From Nocardioidaceae bacterium (lineage in GTDB: Bacteria > Actinomycetota > Actinomycetes > Propionibacteriales > Nocardioidaceae): DNA of 7,157 bases. The DNA lies in assembly GCA_025965395.1 (NCBI GenBank), contig JAOPXA010000119.1:1-7157 (forward strand), written 5' to 3'. The notes below the pieces were generated by a model that worked only from the letters and a program-made list of their open reading frames with translations, did not search any database and was not told the DNA's origin. The position numbers and the translations under genes were made by a program. The stretch's first letter is position 1, and each line of letters begins with the position of its first letter. Positions 5,861 to 7,157 of the stretch are shown here, piece after piece.

Positions 5861-7157
5861 CAGCTCACGCGGCCTCATCTCCGCGAGTGCCTGGATGGCC
5901 CTGGGCACCGTCGTGTCTCGCCTCACCGGCTTCATCCGCGCCGCATTGATCCTGGTGGTGCTGGGCACTGCCCTCAACGCCGACATCTTCACCGGGGCAA
6001 ACACGGTCCCCAACGCCCTCTACATCCTGGTGGCGGGCGGGGTCTTCAACGTCGTCCTGGTGCCCCAGCTCATCCGCACGATGAGAAACGACGCAGACGG
6101 AGGCGAAGCGTACGCCAATCGGGTCGTGACCCTAGGCCTGCTGGTCCTTGCCGTCGCCACGGTCCTGCTCATCCTGCTCGTCCCTGCACTCATGCACCTG
6201 GCCTTCAACGGCAGGATCTACACGCCAAAGCTGGCCGGTCAACGCGAATCCGCCGAGACCCTCATGCGCCTCTGCATGCCCCAGGTCTTCTTCTATGGCG
6301 CCTTCGTGCTGCTCGGACAGATCCTCAACGCCCGCGAGCGGTTCGGCCCGATGATGTGGGCGCCGATCTCGAACAACGTGGTGTCGTGCGCCGTCCTGGG
6401 CATGTATGTGGTCCTGTTCGGCACCTCCAACAGCGGGGCGGGCTTCACCCACGGCCAAGAACTGCTGCTCGGGCTCGGCTCGACAGCCGGCATCGCCGTT
6501 CAGGCGTTGATCTTGGTGCCCTACCTGCGGGCGGCAGGCTTCACCTTCAGGCCGCGCTTCGACTTCCGCGGCGTGGGCCTGAGCCACACCCTCAAACTGG
6601 GCCTCTGGACGCTGTTCTTCATCATCGTCAATCAGATCGCCTTCTTCGTCGTGCAGCGCATCGCTACCGGCTCGACGGTGGATGCGGCGCTTGATGGCGG
6701 CGAGCCCGCCGGCTCAACGGTCTACCAGTTCGCCTTCTTGATCAGCCAGGTTCCTCACGGCGTCATCACCGTCTCGGTGGTCACGGCCGCCATACCGCTG
6801 CTCTCGCGCCTCGCCGCCGACCACCAATGGCCCGCGATGCGCAACGAGGTGGCCGGCTCCCTGCGCATTGTCCTCGTGGCCATCGCCCCCATCGCCGTGA
6901 CCATCGCCTGTTTGGGCATGTCGCTCGGCACGTTGATGAACAGCCTGGCCGGTCTGCCAGAAGACTCCAACGCGATCGGTCACACGATCATGGCCTTTGC
7001 CCCCGCGATGGTCTTCTTCACGGTTCACTACCTCATGCTTCGCGGCTTCTACGCGTCCGAAGACACGCGCACGCCGTTCTTCATCCAGGTCGTGCTGTCG
7101 GTGGTCAACATCGGCCTCGCCGTCGCGCTGAGCTCCTTTGTCGACACCGGGCTCGTG
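5853..7157 (+). CDS. murJ: MurJ (MviN) lipid II flippase, C-terminus beyond the window
   Basis: MurJ moves the peptidoglycan precursor lipid II across the cytoplasmic membrane. The frame is open from ATG 5853 to the right edge, giving 435 residues with about a dozen hydrophobic helices; the family has 14. Recognisable segments are SRLTGFIR (22-29), the TM2 stretch GGVFNVVLVPQLIR, ISQVPHGVITVSVVTAAIPL in the middle, and HYLMLRGFYASEDTRTPFF near the right edge. The acidic residue that follows the last arginine of the first motif in Escherichia coli is alanine here, as I believe is usual in actinobacteria. The start overlaps the upstream stop (ATGACTGA, 5853-5860) and has no strong ribosome site, so translation is probably coupled to DUF6049. 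The expected end lies roughly 70 or more codons outside. Whether a pseudokinase tail follows, as in mycobacterial MviN, cannot be seen. Confidence 0.95.
   Translation, partial: MTDSSRGLISASAWMALGTVVSRLTGFIRAALILVVLGTALNADIFTGANTVPNALYILVAGGVFNVVLVPQLIRTMRNDADGGEAYANRVVTLGLLVLAVATVLLILLVPALMHLAFNGRIYTPKLAGQRESAETLMRLCMPQVFFYGAFVLLGQILNARERFGPMMWAPISNNVVSCAVLGMYVVLFGTSNSGAGFTHGQELLLGLGSTAGIAVQALILVPYLRAAGFTFRPRFDFRGVGLSHTLKLGLWTLFFIIVNQIAFFVVQRIATGSTVDAALDGGEPAGSTVYQFAFLISQVPHGVITVSVVTAAIPLLSRLAADHQWPAMRNEVAGSLRIVLVAIAPIAVTIACLGMSLGTLMNSLAGLPEDSNAIGHTIMAFAPAMVFFTVHYLMLRGFYASEDTRTPFFIQVVLSVVNIGLAVALSSFVDTGLV

Noticed and set aside
5853..5945. Absence in MurJ of the acidic residue that follows the conserved arginine in the Escherichia coli SRVLGFxRD motif
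   Set aside because: Alanine or serine at this position seems to be normal in actinobacterial MurJ proteins, so it is not evidence of an inactive flippase.
6132..6587. 151-codon open frame on the minus strand inside murJ
   Set aside because: It is antisense to conserved membrane helices of MurJ, with low-complexity H, E, G and R-rich composition.
1..7157. Search for CRISPR arrays, tRNA genes, insertion sequences, phage or defence genes
   Set aside because: No spaced direct repeats, cloverleaf sequences, transposase motifs or defence domains were seen. The window reads as conserved chromosomal core.

Overview
The window is high-GC bacterial chromosome. Its gene content and order fit a conserved actinobacterial core block: class A penicillin-binding protein, PadR regulator, inositol-1-phosphate synthase (ino1), CCA-adding enzyme (pcnA), DUF6049-type membrane protein and MurJ flippase. 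From general knowledge, Streptomyces and Nocardioides-like genomes carry these genes together on one side of oriC, while in Mycobacterium tuberculosis they are split across the two sides. The N-terminus of the penicillin-binding protein and the compact spacing suggest Propionibacteriales (Nocardioidaceae-like), but I cannot confirm the genus.

Layout: (1) 1-227, minus strand, start of a bifunctional penicillin-binding protein, cut by the left edge. (2) 228-455, a regulatory gap with a tandem pair of CGATRTATC-type palindromes in front of the PadR gene. (3) 456-1040 PadR and 1069-2148 ino1, plus strand, 28 bp apart and probably co-transcribed. (4) 2149-2250, a gap between convergent genes filled by a 79-nt compound hairpin. 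(5) 2251-3678, pcnA on the minus strand. (6) 3679-3757, a divergent promoter region with two leaderless-type -10 boxes and a perfect 12-bp palindrome. (7) 3758-5860, a secreted-domain membrane protein of the DUF6049 type, overlapping by 8 bp with (8) murJ, 5853 to the right edge and incomplete.

The genes combine cell-envelope functions (peptidoglycan polymerisation, lipid II flipping, inositol supply for phosphatidylinositol-type lipids and mycothiol) with tRNA 3'-end maturation. PadR is the natural candidate to control itself, ino1 and possibly the divergent penicillin-binding protein. The DUF6049 protein is probably a functional partner of MurJ because the two genes are translationally coupled.

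I see no mobile element, CRISPR array, phage gene, tRNA/rRNA or defence system, and no clear sign of a new multi-gene system. The points worth a second look are regulatory: the two operator-like regions, the leaderless starts, the compound hairpin (possibly a dispersed repeat), and the uncharacterised partner of MurJ.
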